The position numbers and the translations under genes were made by a program. 64,000 nucleotides of DNA. Origin: Anarhynchus alexandrinus (taxonomy: Eukaryota > Chordata > Aves > Charadriiformes > Charadriidae). The notes below the pieces were generated by a model. It was not told the DNA's origin. It saw only the letters and a program-made list of their open reading frames with translations, and searched no databases. Below are positions 1 through 13,300 of this stretch, in pieces. The stretch lies in contig VUYV01000119.1 in NCBI GenBank assembly GCA_008711295.1, forward strand, positions 388,749-452,748. Direction: 5' to 3'. The number at the start of each line of letters is the position of its first letter. The first letter of the stretch is position 1.

Positions 1-3000
1 GAAGATCTGTTCTATCAGAAGTAGGAAATGGAGTAGAAAGTAGTAGAAATTCAGGAAAGTTGTATGACTGCAACAGTGTGTCAAAGGCATAAAAAGGAAA
101 ATAGGGGAGTGCGTATGCTCCTTAGCACTATCGTACATTAGCTAGGAAGATAAGATCTTGTTTTAACTGTATTAGAAGTTGTTTCATATAAAGCTTGAGT
201 TGTTAGAAGTATTCCCTTGAAAAGTCTTGAGTAATTATCCAGTTATTTGTTATCTCCTAACTTCATACCCTTCCACTTGGATATAACTTTAGTCTCCTGC
301 AAGATGACAAGAAAATACCTTAACGTAATAGCCTTGGGAGAAAAGAAAAAACTGTGCAAGTCAACCAATTATTCTTATTTCTTTACATTATATATTGTGC
401 ATTACTGTTTATGTAGATTATACCGAAAGATTTAACAGTACAGGTTGTGCAAACAGATAGTGAAAAGTGAGAAAGGAACAGGAGTTGCATATTGTTGACT
501 AAATGCATCTTACTCTTTTCAGTCTTTTCTTATACAAGAACATTGTAAGATAATTGAGATGTAGTGTTTAAAACACTACATATAAAGAAGACAAGATTTT
601 TCGGTTGTTTACTGTGTCAAAGCTACCACTGAACAGAATGCGTTATGGTTAAATATTTTTAGATTAATAAAACATTCATTATATTTGCATTATTGAGTTT
701 AAGATTAGGGACTGAGTTGAATTCTTTTTTTTAGCGTAGGTTTTGTCTTGGTAGAGACTGTGAATTTATTTTATTTTATTTTTTCCCAAATTGATCTTGC
801 ATTACAATTCTCTCATGGGTTTATGACATTTTTTTCAATATCTGACAATATCTTGTATCCAAAAAAGAACTGAAGAATACCTCAGTCTGCAGTTTTCATA
901 GGTACCCTGGAAGACACTCAAGTTAAGATGCAGATGGCAAAAAGGGTGAAAGTTTAAAAAGAGGAGCTTTTTCATTTTTAATTATTTTTTTCTTGTATTT
1001 CTTCTAATTCATTCTTATTTATACACAGCCATGAAATCTTGGGTTGTTATGGGTTGTTAGCTGTTTCTGTAATGTGGGCAGCAAGATATAGGATATTACA
1101 TGAAATAGTTATTCAGGCTTTGCATCCATATTCTTCACAAATGTATGTTGTCTTAATAGATGTGTTTTCATCGAGGGATTTGCAAAATGTGTCACCTATG
1201 CAAAACTCTAAATCACTCAAACCTTCTTCAAGATTTTTCGTTTGGTTGAGGGGACCTCCATGTATTAAAAATGTTGCACAGTGTTCAGCGTGAATGTTAG
1301 AGGGAAGATATGAGTGTGGATGAAAAAGGGGTAGACACTGTAAAATTTGTTGTACAGCTGTTGCTATTGTGAATGCTGTTGATACACTGTTTCCATAGAG
1401 CCATTTTTGGCTCCCATTTCATTATTACTATTTAATGACATATAAAATCCATAGCAATGCTGAGATTCATTGTGTTAGGGCACTTCACAAGACACAGTAG
1501 CTAGTGGTAAATAACTCACTGACTTTATATTCCAAGGAGTAAATATAGCTAGAGATTATGACAAAAAGATGAAGTGAAATGCATGACAGGGTATAACGTA
1601 ATCAAATGTGTGCAGTTGCTAGGTGGTCTGTAGTCATCCGTATGCCTTATGGAGTTAATTATTTATAAGAAATCGAATACACTTTGAGATGGAAGTTAAA
1701 TTGGAAGAGTTTGGCTATTACAGCTGTTAGATTATGAATTTTCCCCAGATGTGGGAAGTAATATGAGAGAAAGCATAAAACTTCTCTTCAGGGTGTAGAA
1801 TATGGGGATACTGAGGTTTGGTGGAAGATTTTTGTTTAAATAGCTGGATGAGGATAAACCTGATGACGTCCTAACGTTTTTCACAGAACCTCATGTTTCC
1901 ATTGTAGGATAAGGAAACTGTAGAAGGATTTTAAGAGTTGACATAAGTGTTGAAAAGCCAACAGGTTGATGACATTGGGAACACTTGGGCTACATTTGAA
2001 AGAAGGCTTATAAGCATCAAGAATATTGAGGATAAACTTACGTCCTTAAGTAACAAGGTCCATAAGTCCCAAGAGTTTAATTTTTTGTGTAAATGAAATA
2101 GGAGGATTTGGACCAAGGCACTGAATGAAGTAGATCAGTCAGTCACCTCATCTTGGGGTCATTAATGACATACTACCAGGGATGTACAGAAATAGGCAAA
2201 CGAGCTTGGATCAGTTAGTGTCTGTCGGGTTTAAAACTGTGGAAATGTGAGACAGCAGGAGGAAGACAAATGAGCTATGAGTATTGGGTGCTGATTTTTA
2301 AATAAAAAAAATAAATTAGGTTTACAGATTTTTTGGCATCTGGAACAGAAGTGAATAAAAATTACCAGAAGATCAGGAGTTAGCCCTCCCCTCCAATTAA
2401 AAATAGTGGAAACACCTAATCTAGAATGAAGCACCAGAAATGGGGAAAGTGTAATCTGCTAAGAATGAAAAAAGACAGAACTGGAAATTACTACAGGTTA
2501 ACAGACCTAGAATGTAATTATATATAAAATTCAGAATCTGTTGAGAGCTACGATGGCTGTTGCACAATTAATGATAACTTGAAGGTTCCAGGAAAATACC
2601 CTTGCAGTAGGCAGAAATTTATGTCTCAGAATTTCTAAGTATAAACTAGGAAAATGGTGGCATCAGTAGCTCAGACAAATTCTTCAAATAAGCATTAAGA
2701 ATTTCAGTTGGTCAACATGAAATAACATTTTGTGACAGTAATGGTGCAAGCGTTGGTAAGGCCTTCAAGGCTAACCAAGACTTTAATGAACTAACTGAAA
2801 ATTAATAGGAAGTTTCAGCATTAGGTTTACCAGTAGTCAGTGTGGTCTTGTAGCACTGTGCATCCTGGGTATCACCTTGTGAACCTATTTTGATGTAGTT
2901 TTTTCAGAATTTTTTTAGTTTTGTCCAAAAAAATTATTGAAAAAACCCCTAGACATTCCAAGCGAAAAAATACTGGAAGTATTTGGTCAAAAGGAGGATA

Positions 3001-4201
3001 AATCAGAGATAAGAGCCTGGATACTTCTTACCTCACCTCATTGCAAAGTTGAGCTCCGGATCGTTGACTTCCTTTGACTCTTTAGAAAGAGTCCCTTTTT
3101 CCTTTTTAACAACTTATCCCCCGAGATCAGTTGCTGCAGCAATTCATCATATTCGTTTCCATTCTCCAGGCTGACAAAAGTTTTTCTTAGGGTAAAGCTC
3201 AGCAGACAAGGAAGATAAAAAAGCAGGCTTCCTAATTCAGATTCTACTGCTATGCTGATTCAGCTCAAAAAGCGAGGCCTGATCCCTGTTTCCATTAAAT
3301 AAAGCATATGTGACTGAAGGAAGCTGAGAGACTCGCCTTCCAAAGATCCTTATCCTTGCTGCTGTTGTTCTCCTGTGCTGTGTCTTGTTTTACAGTTTCC
3401 CAGATATTTATTCTAGACAGTTAAGTCCTAAACTTTGTTTCATCTGAAAGCCTTTTTTCTTGGAAGCACCAGATCCTAACCTAATGCTCGTAAAATAAAT
3501 TTAAATTGGAAAAAAAAAAGCCACAAAAAACCACCTCAAATCTGAACTAATAGGAAAAGGACAGATGGAGGACTGCAGAAGGTCTTTGTGTAGGGGGATA
3601 GTTATTAGAAGGAGTGGAAAATAACAACTCTTGTAATTGTGGAAGAAGACAGAAGAGGAGTTTAAGGTCAAACCAAATCATTATAGGCTGTGGTCATAGA
3701 GGAAGACTGTACACCAGTTGCAAACTAGAAAAATTCACATTTGTTTTTTTTCTGCTGGAGATGCTTAGCTCTGTTAGCAGAACGGTGAAAGAAAAGTGCA
3801 CTTCAGCACATGCTCTCGTGTGTTAGCAGTGGGAGTTATGATTATAATCCAGAGAACTTCAAGGCTTTCGTATTTCCTAGAAGGCAATAGGGAAGGTTAT
3901 TTGGTACTTGAATGCACTGTTCCAATTTTCTCTGTTGTATGCTGAACAATTAATAATAAACAAATTCTAGCAGCTAGTCATAACAGCATTGTAATACTGA
4001 CCTGTAAAACAATTAATGCTATGATATTCAGAATGAAGTTGTTCACTACAGGGAATCAGGTACTGAAGTAATAAATGATTGATTTATTTTCTTAATTACA
4101 GTCTCCCTGTATTTTTTGGCTTCAGTAGCTGTACATGAATATTATTTCATTGTATGGTTTGTATGACTAAACTTCATTAACATTGCCTCTTTCTGATACA
4201 G
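1..4201. other. NBEA intron upstream of exon A (partial)
   Basis: This is AT-rich intronic sequence ending in the acceptor TGATACAG before exon A. I looked for the preceding NBEA exon, which should end in residues like AWHVNTND, and did not see it, so it lies left of the window. Short open frames here look random. No LINE, LTR or RNA gene is recognisable. Confidence 0.7.
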
Positions 4202-4348
4202 AGCTATGATAAATGTTTTCTTGGCTCTTCGGAGACTGCCGATGCTAATAGAGTGTTCTGTGGCCAGCTCGGAGCAGTATATGTATTCACTGAAGCACTC
4301 AACCCAGCACAGATTTTTGCAATACATCAGTTAGGACCTGGATATAAG
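4202..4348 (+). CDS. NBEA: NBEA exon A (end of the ConA/LamG-like domain)
   Basis: This is a 147-nt exon in phase 0 on both sides, encoding 49 residues from [10 protein letters not shown] to IHQLGPGYK (about human residues 365-413). The closing motif [13 protein letters not shown] is typical of the last strand of the concanavalin A-like lectin domain in BEACH proteins. The acceptor is CAG at 4199-4201 and the donor GTAATA starts at 4349. Skipping it would keep frame. Confidence 0.96.
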
Positions 4349-7300
4349 GTAATAATAGATCTTAAAAAAATGTAAAACTGGAAAAAGAAAATAGTTGATA
4401 GATATAGTTGGAAGATATGTATGCATGTAGATATTTCTCTTAAGATCGTGTAAAGCTATGTGAATTGTTTGCAGCGAAAGAAGAATATTTCTTCAAGTAT
4501 CCTAACTAACCTTAATTTCCACCAGCTTTTTGAAAGATGCAAGTTGTTTCTCTAAAGCATAGCTGAAACATGTTTGTATGTGAAATTTATGACTTCGGGT
4601 CATAATCAGATTAGAGCAATTTTGTATTTGGTGTACTGAATACCAGGGGAACAACCTTCTCTACTGTTTGTGTTTAAAACCTGAGTTATAGCAGATTAAC
4701 ATTCAACAAGGCATAATAAACAAGTTCTGTTCAAATACACTGTTTCAAATAGTTCTGCTGAAATAAAATTGAGCTTTTTTCTCATGCTTTGCCAGTGATA
4801 TTTAGGGGACAGTTTGAACAAATTAATGATGCATGCATAAACTCAGATGTCTAGTATGAACAATCACTTGTGTCTTGGAATGGCTGTGTATAGTATTATT
4901 TAATGAAGAAAAACAATGCAGATAGTTTGCAGAAGTCTGCAGCAAGTGCCTAGTGGAGAAGGCTTGAAAATTAATGTAACTCGAGCTGAATGCTATGGAA
5001 TTTCTGCCATCAATTATTCCCAAAATTTCTTTTTCTGATTTGTGAAATTTGCAGTATCATCTGCAAATGGATCGGTGCTGGGGCCAGTTCTCTTTAATAT
5101 CTTTATCAATGATCTGGATGAGGGGATCGAATGCACCCTCAGCAAGTTCGCAGACGACACTAAACTAGGGGGGCGTGTTGATCTGCTTGAGGGTAGATTG
5201 GCTCTGCAGAGGGATCTGGACAGGCTGGACAGATGGGCTGAGGCCAATGGTATGAGGTTCAACAAGGCCAAGTGTCGGGTCCTGCACTTGGGTCACAACA
5301 ACCCCATGCAGCGCTACAGACTGGGGGCGGAGTGGCTCGAAAGCTGCCTGGCAGAAAAGGACCTGGGGGTGTTGGTGGACAACCGGCTGAGTATGAGCCA
5401 GCAGTGTGCCCAGGCGGCCAAGAAGGCCAACACCATCCTGGCCTGCATCAGGAATAGTGTGGTGAGCCGGACTAGGGAAGTGATCATCCCCCTGTACTCG
5501 GCACTGGTGAGGCCTCACCTCGAGTACTGTGTTCAGTTTTGGGCACCTCACTACAAGAAGGACATTGAGGTGTTGGAGCGTGTCCAGAGAAAGGCTACTA
5601 AGCTGGTGAGGGGTCTGCAGGACAAACCTTATGAGGAACGACTGAGGGATCTGGGGTTGTTTAGCCTGGAGAAGAGGAGGCTGAGGGGAGACCTTATCAC
5701 CCTCTACAACTACCTGAAAGGAGGTTTTAGAGAGATGGGAGCTGACCTCTTCTCCCTGGTGACAAGTGATAGGACAAGAGGAAACGGGTTCAAGTTATGT
5801 CAGGGCAGGTTTAGATTGGATATTAGGAAGTATTTTTTCACTGAAAGGGTTATTAAACATTGGAATAGGCTGCCCGGAGAGGTGGTGGATTCACCATCCC
5901 TGGAGGTGTTTAAGAAAAGGGTAAATGAGGTGCTTAGGGACATGGTTTAGAAGTGGTGGTTTTTTTGGTTTTTTTTTTGTTTTGTTTTATCAGGGTAGGT
6001 TAACGGTTGGACTTGATGATCTTAAAGGTCCCTTCCAACCTCACTAATTCTGTGATTCTATGATTCTATGATCTGAAGTAGGCTTTCAGGTTTTTAGTAT
6101 ATATCATGTACTCTGAAAATAAAAACTTTAAAAAATAACAAGCAAAAATCAACATTTAGTTTCTAGTAATATTAATTTGGTGTGCTGAAAATGATTGCTC
6201 TGGATTATTTGATGACAGCTAACACCGTAATGACAGTGACAGTTGAAAATGTCTTTTATGGTATGTATGTAGTGTGAATAGCCAAATATATGTCAAGGTT
6301 ACTTGGAGAAGAATTCTATTCCATATGGTTGATGGTTAAAACTTGCCTTGAAACTGAAAATGTTGAGTCAGTCAAGAGAAGTGTATCACCTCTGCAAACA
6401 ATGCATACTTTATTCCAAACTTAATACTATATTTTCTTTGAAAAAGTATTTCTGCAAATGTTTTTTGGTTGTACAAAAGAAAGTAATGTAACCTTATAGT
6501 TCTTAATAGTAAAAGTAGTAAATCTTTATGAATGTATTGAGTTTGTGGATTTGCAGCAGCATAATGAAGTGATATTAAATAGGAATAATGCTTTCATTTG
6601 TTTCAAGAAGTGAAAATCACTATGTAATACTTTTTGAGTGTTGAAGGGGTTCATAAGGCATACACACTTTCACGCTTGTCATGGTTTAGACTGGGCTGGC
6701 CACTAACGAGCGACAGATGCTCTCTTTACAACATTTCCAGTAGTTGCTGCACTAACCTTATTACAATGTTGTCAAGTTACCTTGCTTGATTCATAGGTTT
6801 CCCTTAAACAACATTTCTTCACACCTGTAGTTTCTTACTGATTTTTGTAAAATGTCAGTTAGATGACATTTAATACTTTAGGGATATTTTTCTTTGGTAT
6901 ATCAGGTTTTTAGGTTTAGGTCGTGTTCCCAGCACAGTTAATACCTCACTCCTCTCTAAAGTAGTTCCCTTCCTTGTCTAAAAATATGACAGTATATTTT
7001 ACTAATAGCAGTTAAAAAGAGCAGGTTCCTAGAGGGGGACCTTAGAAATAACACAATTTCTTTCTTCGACTTCCTTATTTCCAAAAAATAAGACAAAGCA
7101 GAACTCTTTTTTTGTCACCTTCTTCCAACGAAGGTCGGCCCACAACCAAAAAAAGGAACCATGTCCTGTGATTTAGACATCTCGAGGCACTTTTATGGCT
7201 TTCGCTCAAAGCTTGCCTCTTTCATGTCTCAGTGTATTTCTCTAAATTCTTTCAGGTTCTGTGTGGCTGCAAAGGTCCATCAGTTCAGAACACTTCAGTA

Positions 7301-10300
7301 TGGTATTTCATATTCCAAGGGAGCCTCAATTGACACGTAGCTCGAATTCCTGGACATAAGACATCACATTCTTGCTCTTGCCTGACTTGCTGATGCAAAC
7401 TGGCCTTTCAGAAACTTTTCCTAAGGAGTTCACTACATATCCTGTTTATTTTAATTGTTGGTGCTGTTAACCAACTGGGAGAATCAACTGTTCCACTTTT
7501 GCAAAAGAGCAACTATTCTAGATGCATTGTGAACTCCGGTTGTGCCAAACCTTTTCTCCCAAAGGAGGATTATTCAAAATACTTGAGAATTTTTGGAGAA
7601 TCACAGAATGGTCAGGGTTGGAAGGGACCTCTGGAGATCATCTAGTCCAACCCCCCCGCCAGAGCAGGGTCACCTACAGCAGGTGGCACAGGACAGCGTC
7701 CAGGCAGGTTTTGAATGTCTCCAGAGTGGGAGACTCCACAACCTCTCTGGGCAGCCTGTGCCAGTGCTCTGCTACCCTCAAAGTAAAGAAGTTCCTCCTC
7801 ATGTTAAGATGGAACTTCCTATGTTCAAGTTTGTGCCCGTTCCTTCTTGTCCTACCACTGGGCACCACTGAAAAAAGACTGTTCCCATCCCCCTGGCACC
7901 CTCCCTTTAAGGATTTGTAAGTGTTAATAAGATCCCCCCTCAGTCTTCTTTTCTCTAGACTAAAAAAACCCTAGTCCCTCAGTCTTTCCTCATAAGAGAG
8001 ATGCTCCAATCCCCTAATCATCTTTGTAGCCCTTTGCTGGACCCTCTCCAGCAGATCCCTGTCTTTCTTGAACCGGGGAGCCCAGAACTGGACACAGTAC
8101 TCCAGATGCGGCCTCACCAGGGCAGAGTAGAGGGGGAGGATGACCTCCCTCGACCTGCTGGCCACACTCTTCTTGAGGCACCCCAGGATGTCATTCGCCT
8201 TCTTGGCCACCAGGGCACATTGCTGGCTCATGGTCATCCTGTTGTCCACCAGGACTCCCAGGTCCCTTTCCACAGAGCTGTAATAAAGCATGCTCATTTT
8301 GAGTCTTGCAGTTGCTGAACAGGACTTTTGCCTACTATGTTGCCACTTTCAGTTGCCAGAGGTTGCCGAAAAAAAGAGGAAATGAGAGCAGCATCCTTGC
8401 TCTCGCTGTACTTTTTCTGCTACCCATCATTGTTCCCAGGCGACAAAGAAGAGAGAGAAGCGTGTCTCGTCTGGGATCCTGAGGGGCTGATAAACACAGA
8501 ATTGAGGGTCAAGGAAGGTAATGTGGGAGGAAGAGATGCATCTGATACCAGTGTTTGGTTCCGTTTATAATGGGATGTTTCAACAAAGCCCTTTCCTAAC
8601 AGCCCTGCCGAGTCTGTGCCACTCCCCTTAACCCTCCCATAGGCATTTCAGAACGATTTATCAGATTATGCTGTATGTTGCTGCATCTGAGTTTGCTCTC
8701 AGTGATTTTTCTCTGATCAGTGCTGCATTATCAATCTTTGTCATACGTAAAGGTTGGAGTAAAAATGCATTAATGCACACACATGCAAACACATGCAAAA
8801 TGCTCTTGAAAATTCAGAGTTGCTTAACCCAATCATATAGTACAAGATAATATTTTATGTACTGTCGCTGAAACTACAATAGCAAAATTAGGTAAATAGT
8901 AAATCAAAAAGCAGCACTCTTGCTGCTAAATGAAAGGGAAAGCTGCTGGTGTTTAATGGGTGGTGCAGATCAAGCACAGCTTCCTTTACCGGAGAAGACA
9001 GTGCTGGAGTAATTCTCAGCTCCCTCTGTTCCCTCTCCTGTTCCTGTAGGAGCAACAACTATCCTTTATACCTTCTTTATGGATCCTGTATATATTTTTA
9101 CCATATATAGAATATGTTAAATCTAAGGCTCTTTTTTTGCTGTCTTTATGCCCTCACACTGATTGTATGAGATCGCAAAGTTGCATTCCTTCAGTGACCA
9201 GTAACTAACCATTTGCAACTGGAGCTTATACGCTTGACAGCCTCTGCTATCCTCCTGTGGTTGTATTTTCCCAAGCCCCCAGTACAGTATGCATGTATGA
9301 ATTTCTTTTCTCTTTCTGTCGATCCATGTTAGTAATAAAGGAGTGTCATAGATCACAATTTGTAGCCTCTCTTTCCATTCTGTTATAATAATCTTTTGCG
9401 TAGGAGATTAGCATTTCCCACTTATGGTCGCTTTCGTTTGTCTTTGATGGCAGAAAGTCCCTTTAATTCTTGGTTTTCTCCAAAAAATGTGAGGCAGTAT
9501 TATATTGATTCATAACTTATTTGTGCTTGACTTCCAAACAATGGTCTCTGATAAATTCTTGAGGTGTAGTAAACACTGAAAACTAGGAGGTAAAATAATA
9601 CCAAAAATTATTTATAAGACTGATTTTATTTTAACTTACGCAGTTTAGAAAGTTGCAACATTTCATTGTAATGATAAAAATTTTGTGTTGAAACACTGAC
9701 ATATTTAAAACGGCAAAGTTATGAAAAATTATTTAGAGGTAAAACATTCTGAGCTTTGGGATCTGACAAAGCTTAGAGGCATGAAAAAATTTCTGGGGAA
9801 GAAGTTTTCATGTAGTAAAACATCAAAATATAGTACATGCAGAATGCAGATATCTATGGAAAGCAATGAAATCACTAAATTGTTTCTGTCTCTGCAGAAA
9901 GTGCACAGAGATTTATCTGTATAGTTAAAAATCCCCTCTGGGGAGAAATACATCATCACCTTCCTCAGGAAAAATCTAATCTGTAGCAGTCATTTCCTGA
10001 TAAGTGACATGTAGCCAACCATATCAGCAGAGAGCCAAATTTCAAGCTCTAAACATAATACTCATTCTTCGGGTTTTTCTACTTCAGTACGTAGTGTGGC
10101 ACAATAGGAACACGTTTCTAGATTAAAATGTTTGTCCTGAGGGCCGAATACCCACAGTGTGTGTATTTTGGGGGTTTTACTTCAGATTGGTTGTAGTCTG
10201 ATCCTTTGGGCTGACTGAACGACTACCACCAATTGGAGGACATTTTGGTTTCAGCCAAAAGGAAGGCTTTGGTTCTGAAGAGCTTTGCAGTATGAACAGA

Positions 10301-13300
10301 CCAGTCAGTGGGGATCACTGTTGAGTTTCCCTACAAAATGGACTCCTAACACAAGTGTAAATCACAGAATCACAGAATGGTTGACATTGTTGGAAGGGAC
10401 CTCTGGAGGTCATCTGGTTCAACCACTCTGCTCAAGCAGGGCCACCTGCTCAACAGCAGAGTCAGTTGCTCAGGACCATGTCCAGACAGCTTTTGAGTAT
10501 CTCTGATGATGAAGACTCCACCACCTTGCTGAGCAACCTGTGCTAATGGTCAGTCACACTTACAGTGAAAAAGTGTTTCCTTATGTTCAGAGGGGAACCT
10601 CGTGTGTTTCAGTTTGTGCCCATTGCCTCTGGTCCTGTCACTGGGCACCACTGAGAAGAGCCTGACTCCATCTTCTTTGCACCTTTATATTTATACACAC
10701 TGGTGAATCCCCCCTGAGGCTTCTTTTCTGCAGGCTGAACAGTCCCAGCTCTCTCAGCCTTTTCTCATAGGAGAGATGCTGTAGTTGCTTCATGATTTTA
10801 GTGGTCTTTCATTGGACCTGCTCCAGTAAGTCCATGGCTCTCTGGTACTGGGGAGCCCAGACCCAGGTGTGGCCTCACCAGTGCTGAGTAGAGGGGAAGG
10901 ATGACCTCCCTTGACCTGCTGGCTACACCCTTGTAAATGCAGCCAAAGATAATGTTATCCTTCTTTGCCAAATGTAGATTTAACCACTGAGTTCTCATTT
11001 ACTTACTTTGGCCCTTCCTACTTGCATTCCCTGTTATGGTACCTGCATCTCATAGATTTTTCAGCATGGCATTACTGCCTCCCTCCCACTTGACATCACC
11101 AAGCATGGGACAGGGCTGACTGACAGATCTGCTCTAAGGGTTCTCCAGCAGCTGCAGTCAGGTGTTCAGTTTATGCAGTCTACATCAATCTTAGGACCCA
11201 CATACAAATGGATGCTTGTCACAAGACCTTATAATGTCATGTGTCAGTCAGTTGAGCAGATGTGCTTTCCCATCATCTGGCTGTAAGCGAGAGAATTTCA
11301 TCAGGGTTTCCAGCAGCCTTGAGAGCTCTGCAAATGTTGGATGGGTTTTATGGGTTTACATAATTGGTAGGAGCCTGTAATTTCACAGAATCACAGAATG
11401 GTCAGGGTTGGAAGGGACCTCTGGAGATCATCTAGTCCAACCCCCCTGCCCAAGCAGGGTCACCTACAGCAGGTTGCACAGGACGGCGTCCAGGCGGGTT
11501 TGGAATGTCTCCAGAGTGGGAGACTCCACAACCTCTTGGGCAGCCTGTGCCAGTGCTCTGCCACCCTCAAAGTAAAGAAGCTCCTCCTCATGTTAAGATG
11601 GATCTTCCTATGTTCAAGTTTGTGCCCATTCCCTCTTGTCCTATCACCAGGCACTACTGAAAAAACACTGTTCCCATCCCCCTGGCACCCTCCCTTTAAG
11701 TATTTGTAAGCGTTAATAAGATCCCCCCTCAATCTTCTTTTCTGTAGACTAAAAAGACCCAAGTCTTTCCTCATAAGAGACATGCTCCAATTTGTTTGGA
11801 AAGAGCAGCTGATGGCCTCGAAGTTGCCTATTTTAATTCTTCTAGCCTGGATAACCAAAACCCCAGTGATAGCACTTTCAATAGTTTCATGATATTTAAT
11901 TTCTTACTGTGTGGGGGGAGGGAGGGAAAGATTTGGTAGGACCAAAGGGATAAAGAGAATTGTGATGGCTATACACTGTGAAAACAAGCAAAATGATTCA
12001 TAATTAACCTCAGCAAGAAATTATTTTAAACTGAGTAAAAATTTTAGAAATATAATATTACAGATATATTGAATTAATTAAATGGTGGTCATTTCTAACA
12101 AATTTGCTTTACTTGTGTCAGTACAGCACTGTGTGTTACTACTAGTTGTCTTTTTGCCACTGTCAAATGATTGTTACATGCAGAAATAGTTATGTGCCAA
12201 GTAAATCTGACAACGCTTTGCAGAAAGGCAGAAATCTGTCTTTTTGTGCTTGATTGATTTGTCAGTGTTGCCAGAAAACCTAGTTTTGATCAGATATGAA
12301 TCATGTTATCTTTAAGAATAATAGAAATTTTCAGTCTTCCTTTGTAAAAGCTTTGAGTTTGAGAATCATTAATTCAAAAAATGGCAGTTATAATTCTATT
12401 TGATTTTTTGTGTGTAAATAGCTATTTATGTGTACTCCTGACTGTTAATGAAGCATGGGTTTTAGTGTTGTTTAAAAATTACTATTCCTTTAATCAAAAT
12501 ATTCTAATTTGAGTGAGTCTATGTAAACTAAAATACAAGTAATTTAATTTGTTCTTTATTTTTAATGCGGTTTATGCACAATTTTTTATTTTAACATATT
12601 TGTAGCTGTTTAATGTGACACATTTCTTCCAGATAGTTACTTCTGAAACTTGTTAACACTGATGCTGAAAGGAGAGAGAAATAATAGTACACGACATACC
12701 AAATATTATATTGACATGTTGATGTGGAGTAGAGTAAATAAAAAAAATTGTCTCATTGTCCAGTTGCATTAAACTACTGGAAAATTAAAACACAGTTTAT
12801 CAGTTTCCATCTCCCTCTCAAGTCCAATGTATTTTATGCACATTTTGTGGCAAGGATTTTGTCTAAAATATTTACTTTGTAAAACTTGCGTTTTCTTTTT
12901 TTTTCAGAGCACATTCAAATTTAAATCTGAGAGTGACATTCATCTTGCTGAGCACCATAAACAAGTGCTATATGATGGGAAACTTGCAAGTAGCATTGCT
13001 TTTACTTATAATGCGAAGGCTACTGATGCTCAGCTATGCCTTGAATCCTCACCAAAGGAAAATCCTTCAATTTTTGTACACTCCCCCCATGCTCTTATGC
13101 TTCAGGTTTGTGCTACTAAATTGATATCCTGTGATTACTGTTAGCTCAACATCATTTGTATAATAGTAAGATTTGTGTGGTAGTGTACAAAAAGATTGTT
13201 ATTTTGTATTATTTACATATCACTTGAACTGTTCTTTCTTAGTTCACTTTCTAGAGAAAAAAAATTATTATTTTTTCATTAAGAAGTATATACCTCAGAC

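Larger units (their letters stand above)
4349..12907. other. NBEA intron A-B with four CR1 insertions
   Basis: An 8.6-kb intron. It holds a sense CR1 (5068-6072), a short LTR-end scrap (6677-6725) and three antisense CR1 copies (7597-8280, 10359-10970, 11383-11790). The rest is AT-rich sequence in which I recognise nothing. Open frames inside or antisense to the CR1 copies are not host genes. Confidence 0.8.

Noticed and set aside
5165..5551. Minus-strand 128-codon open frame
   Set aside because: It is the complement of the CR1 reverse-transcriptase coding sequence and has no protein features of its own.
7522..7920. Plus-strand 132-codon open frame
   Set aside because: Most of it is antisense to the CR1 copy at 7597-8280. 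The same applies to frames at 8001-8318, 11398-11709, 32447-32737 and 39321-39587.
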